Made by a program: the position numbers and the translations under genes. From positions 15,906,001 to 15,970,000 of the forward strand of contig NC_135566.1 of assembly GCF_964340395.1 (NCBI RefSeq): DNA of 64,000 nucleotides, read 5' to 3'. The number at the start of each line of letters is the position of its first letter. Position 1 is the stretch's first letter. Source of the DNA: Glandiceps talaboti (lineage: Eukaryota > Hemichordata > Enteropneusta > Spengelidae). Positions 60,181-64,000 of this stretch are shown here, one piece after another. Below the pieces are notes generated by a model, which worked only from the letters and a program-made list of their open reading frames with translations, had not been told where the DNA came from and made no database searches.

Positions 60181-61990
60181 TATAACAAAGAAAAAAACAA
60201 TTATGTCAAAGAAAAAAAACAATAACAGAAAAATTGTAAATATCTAGTTGTTTTGGCTACATGTATGCATGTATTTCACTCGAGGGATATGTAGTTGTGT
60301 ATAACTGTATGGATATTTGACTGTATCACAAACGCATATTTGCTTATGCATCATGTAGATGGATGTGTACTTGTATCTCATAAATGTATGACCATTTATT
60401 TAGTAATAAAGCACTTCATTGACAATGTCAGATGTTTTTTAAGTCAAAACCATAACAGCTGTTTGTGTTTATTGATATATCTCTGTAAATTGAAAATATA
60501 TAATTAATGTACATTCTTAAGAAAACACCAAAAAAGGACTATCAGGCTTATGGCAAATATAATGTTTGTAAACATGAAATTAATTAACACCGCATCGTGT
60601 TGATTAAAAAGCTATACAATGGAAGATACACATATAAATCACAACTAAGAAGTCAATACCATTTGTCTCATGTTATTGTTCACTGGCTCTGTTTGATACA
60701 ACTTCAGACACAACCAGGCAAAAACAAACAACAAAAATACACACACTACAGGAGTCAAGACTTTATGAATACAGTTTCTTTTGACAGTTTGTCTAAATGA
60801 AGTGAGCTAAAGTGCCACCATGCAGACTTCAAACCATTGGTGCCTGTATGTCTGCATTTAGTTGCAGTACTTTTAGATGGGTTATTTCATTTTATAGACA
60901 AAATGTAGCAAGGAATTGCGATACTGCTCTTCGAGGGCAGAATATGCAATTTCTTACTGGTTTCTGCATGGTTGTATCAAACACTGTGACTGAATAGTAA
61001 CATGTAACGAGTATTAAGCCAATCAGCATAACTTAAAGTGTTAATGTAGTCTGTACTAAAGCTTAAGAAGTACAAAATATTTCAAATTACAGGCAGATCA
61101 GCTTAGTAAATGGAATTGAGCTTTTAATCTGTCATATTCAATGAATGACAAATTCAATAGTTACAACTGTAGTGATGTCTAGGTGGCATTGATCTATCAA
61201 GCTGATGAATATGTTAGGTCAATGAATATTTTATGAAAATAACACATACTTTATGCAAACTTCTTGTAACTTACAAATAAAAAGAACATATATTATTCAA
61301 TTCTTGTTACGACAGCATATTCAGGAATACAAGTATCATTCGTATATTGCCCAGGGTCACATTACATCATTCAAAGAGTTAATCAAATTATATAAATGGA
61401 ACAACCTGTGTTGTAGAGAAAGTAGGCAGTGACATTTTCTTATGAAACAGCCTGTTTTTGTTGTTGCAAAATTAGGCAGTAACATATTCTTACGAAACAG
61501 CCCATCTTTAATGTGGTGACATTAGGCAGTGAAATTTTACTTATTAGAAATTTACAGGCTGTAGGAGTATCATTGGGTTCAGTAATGTTTTCTCTGTGCA
61601 TTACTTAAGCTTTCTTGTTATTTTAGACATGTGGACAGGAGACCAACACAACACTGTATTGCCTAGTATTAGGGATACATGTACTTGTAATGCAGTGTAT
61701 TATATTGTTTTAGGAGTTTGCTAGTCGTATATAGTATTGTATTATGATCGACTAGGTCGAAACTTATTAATATTGTTGTTTTGGGACAATAGGGAACTGG
61801 CAAACCTGCCATCTTGAATATCCTGAATGTGGCATCATGGGAAATATGATAAATATGAATTAATCAGCATTGTAAACAATATTGTTACATTGTTTGTAAC
61901 CACAAATAATCTAGTCAGGTTATCCTTACCATTGCTTATTTATCAATAGTTCCAGATTAAGTATTATGATAACTACCGACAATCCCATAG

Positions 61991-62046
61991 TCATTTGTGT
62001 CTGAGCATGCTCATCAGTCTGGATTGCAAGTTCTGTATTTGTTCTT
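61991..62046 (-). CDS. Gene C last coding exon
   Basis: The acceptor TACTGATAACAG (branch-point-like TACTGAT close by) is followed by EEQIQNLQSRLMSMLRHK and TGA. The phase agrees. The exon is short, so the call depends on frame continuity. Confidence 0.5.
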
Positions 62047-62924
62047 CTGTTATCAGTATATCACCCTTTCAAGGGATAAACTCTACTATTCGATGTTGTA
62101 GCTGGCAGTGTCGATGCTCTTATCCTTGGATTTGGCTTAAAAGTACCTTTGATAAGTGCATGCTGAAGGAAAAACAAAGCATATAAATAAAAAAATACAT
62201 AAGTATTTTAGAATATATTTCATTTCAATATGGTGTCAATTTTCATACAATCGGTACAGAGACAAGTAGAAACACATTCAACTAAAAATAAAATAAGTAA
62301 TTTAGAATACATTTCATTTCAATATGGTGTCATACAATCGGTACAGAGACAAGTAGAAACACATTCAACCAGAAATGTGCAGACACCTATCGAAGTTTTA
62401 CATTTTACACAAATCAAAGGTTACAGAGTTCTTTGATCATATTCACAAGATACACAAACACAACAAGAAAATAGCATTGCCACAAGATCAAGTATTCAAC
62501 ATGGCAAAACATGTTCTTAACCGGGAGGGAGGGTCATTTCTAGAATGAGCTACTTCTTTAAACATTTTGTTCATATTGCATTGATATTATCACTTCCACG
62601 GTTTCTCCAAATTAGTATACCTTCTGAAAACACTGTTGTATTAATATTGTTAAGGAGTTATCATATCAGAGTTGATTACATACCATCACCGGATGTTGTA
62701 CCACTGTTACTATTAACCATATAAGGTAAAATGAAACCACTATGTAATGACGTCATTTCCTCTGTATAGCCTTGATCCAGTCCACTGTTTTGCAATTGGC
62801 CAAATACCTGTGGTTGTTCTCTTCCTATCTCCGTACTATCACGATGTTGCTAACACGATACGCATAAAAATACAGAAATATATCAATTCGTATCTTTCAA
62901 CCAACCAACCAACCAACCAACCAA

Positions 62925-62962
<38 letters not shown>

Positions 62963-63448
62963 CAGTCAAAATTCAAGTTGTACAATCTCACTTATTTATG
63001 TCTATATTGATAGATTTGGATTTGTATGCAATTCTGACTGAATAAATCGACTTTAAATATCAAATAAAATGGTGACTCTGGTACATAGCAACAAATATAG
63101 TAATTCTGTAGAGGCCACAAATAGCCTGTAACGCACATTGTAGTTCCCTTGCATGTGTTCATTCCTAGGGATACTGAATCCTACAAACCTTTGATTTTCC
63201 AACATAGCGTTGTGTTTGATCTAGGTGCGATGAGTCATCCTTGATACTTTTGTAATAGTTCTCAAGTCTTGTCCTGTAATTGTCGTACAACTGATTTCTT
63301 ATGACGATGGGACGTCTCCGCGGTCGACGTCGTGGCTTTCTAGGTCTCAGAGAAAGCCACAAGTAGACCAATAGTATAAGGCAACAACACAGTAGAATTG
63401 TCCCAGTAGTTCCAACGGCAGCAGCCAAAGGTAATACATATGAAACAT
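61991..63448 (-). CDS. Gene C: C-terminal part of a single-pass membrane protein, three exons visible
   Basis: Exons in transcript order are 63448-63189, 62849-62684 and 62046-61991, ending TGA at 61993-61991; phases 0 and 1 agree. About 160 residues are visible: a short VSYVLPLAAAV lead, a transmembrane helix TGTILLCCCLILLVYLWLSL, and a very basic stop-transfer run (RPRKPRRRPRRRP). A polar, Tyr/Ser/Gln-rich cytoplasmic tail of about 115 residues ends SRLMSMLRHK. The upstream ectodomain lies beyond the right edge, so the family cannot be told; a receptor or adhesion-type protein is only a possibility. It faces gene B tail to tail. Confidence 0.65.
62684..62849 (-). CDS. Gene C cytoplasmic-tail exon
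   Basis: The acceptor CGTGTTAG is followed by QHRDSTEIGREQPQVFGQLQ and ends NSNSGTTSGD plus one base at the donor GATG|GTATGT. It is open over its whole length in the phase left by the upstream exon. Confidence 0.65.
62890..62961. repeat. CCAA then CA microsatellite
   Basis: CAACCAACCAACCAACCAAC followed by a CA run of about 36 bp, inside the gene C intron between 62850 and 63188. Confidence 0.95.
63189..63448 (-). CDS. Gene C exon with transmembrane helix
   Basis: The acceptor is CATATCCAG|AT, the donor AAAG|GTTTGT (an atypical +4 position). 260 nt: two bases then 86 codons. The three cysteines inside the helix are candidates for palmitoylation. The tail segment has several tyrosines (QLYDNY, LENYYKS). 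Confidence 0.75.
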
Positions 63449-63639
63449 CTGGATATGTGAAATAAATAGCGACAAGGGAATAATATATCAAATTGTACTT
63501 ATCTGTACAGACTTTGAAAAAAATTGCATTGGCTTAATTCTGTGAGGCCTCATATGCACTAGGTTGTAGGTGAGGAGAAATAAAGTTCTCCATGATACAA
63601 AATTGTAGGCTATATTTTCCAGAATAATGTGAAAAACAA

Positions 63640-63960
63640 CTCTGTTAACAGCAAAAAAGTACTAACTCACATTTGAACTTTTAGGTGTATTTCCATGGCT
63701 GAAGTTATTCAAAATAAACAAAGAAGACGATCAAATAACCCCTGTCATTTCGGCAAAGATGTCTACAAAGATGTGGCGAGTTTAACCTGGTATGACACTA
63801 GAGAACGTCAATCGCATACGCCGCCATGGCTCCAGCTACGGGGTTGTATGCTGCCCAGAGGGCCATTGTACTGTTATTGGTCTGAACAACAATAAATGTG
63901 CAGTGCTAGAGAACAGTGTGTTGGATAGCGCTATATAAAAATACTATTATATTATTTAAT
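63640..63960 (+). mobile_element. Possible SINE with a shared 3' tail type
   Basis: The end GTTGGATAGCGCTATATAAA then AATACTATTATATTATTT resembles the SINE 3' end (AGCGTTATATAAAAC then ATT repeats) at 15.5 kb, preceded by GTGCAGTGCTAGAGAACAGT. The upstream part is locally GC-richer and does not match the other copies. The plus-strand open frame (63695-63895) shows no family features. Confidence 0.35.
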
Positions 63961-64000
63961 AACTTTTTGGGGTTGACCATTTCTTCTCTTCGTCAATTGA

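Noticed and set aside
63695-63895. 66-codon open frame MAEVIQNKQRRRSNNP...
   Set aside because: No family features, and the following sequence looks like a SINE tail; the splice context is absent.

Overview
This window looks like nuclear genomic DNA of an animal, probably a marine invertebrate. It is AT-rich. The genes are split by GT-AG introns, one of them 27 kb long. tRNA-derived SINEs, foldback MITEs, tetranucleotide microsatellites and minisatellites are abundant. Nothing bacterial, viral or CRISPR-like is present. The species cannot be fixed from the sequence; a hemichordate, echinoderm or lophotrochozoan would all fit, and this is inference only.

Three protein-coding genes can be assembled by reading exons and checking splice phases by hand. 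Gene A occupies 921-48741 on the minus strand. It has 11 coding exons (1356 coding nt, 451 residues) and encodes a dynamin/EHD-type GTPase with an intact P-loop and DTPG motif, a helical stalk-like segment, two C-terminal hydrophobic segments and a basic tail. All ten introns agree in phase. Gene B lies on the plus strand at 52133-54178. It has two coding exons (230 residues) and encodes a small acidic/basic protein with one CCCH zinc finger and a conserved-looking C-terminal end. Gene C is the 3' part of a minus-strand gene entering from the right edge (61991-63448, three exons). It encodes the transmembrane segment and cytoplasmic tail of a single-pass membrane protein.

Layout: 1-920 is the 3' UTR and flank of gene A. 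921-21692 holds its exons 2-11 with modest introns. 21693-48626 is intron 1, which carries most of the repeats, including a 1.85-kb array of a 30-bp unit at 33340-35190. 48627-48900 is exon 1 and the probable promoter. 48900-52100 is the divergent A/B intergenic region, filled with a MITE, a repeat copy and a 0.7-kb foldback element. 52133-54178 is gene B, followed by its 3' UTR. 55.5-61.9 kb is intergenic DNA between convergent genes B and C, with an inverted pair of related MITEs.

The most unusual signals concern repeats interacting with genes or with each other. The 35-bp minisatellite beside exon 2 is built from the exon 2/intron 2 splice junction and carries several copies of the 5' splice site. 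Two MITE-like inverted repeats have one arm expanded into a tandem minisatellite. Several element families occur as two or three copies within this one window. No clearly new multi-gene system was found; gene A, a membrane-anchored GTPase I cannot assign to a named family, is the best candidate for follow-up.
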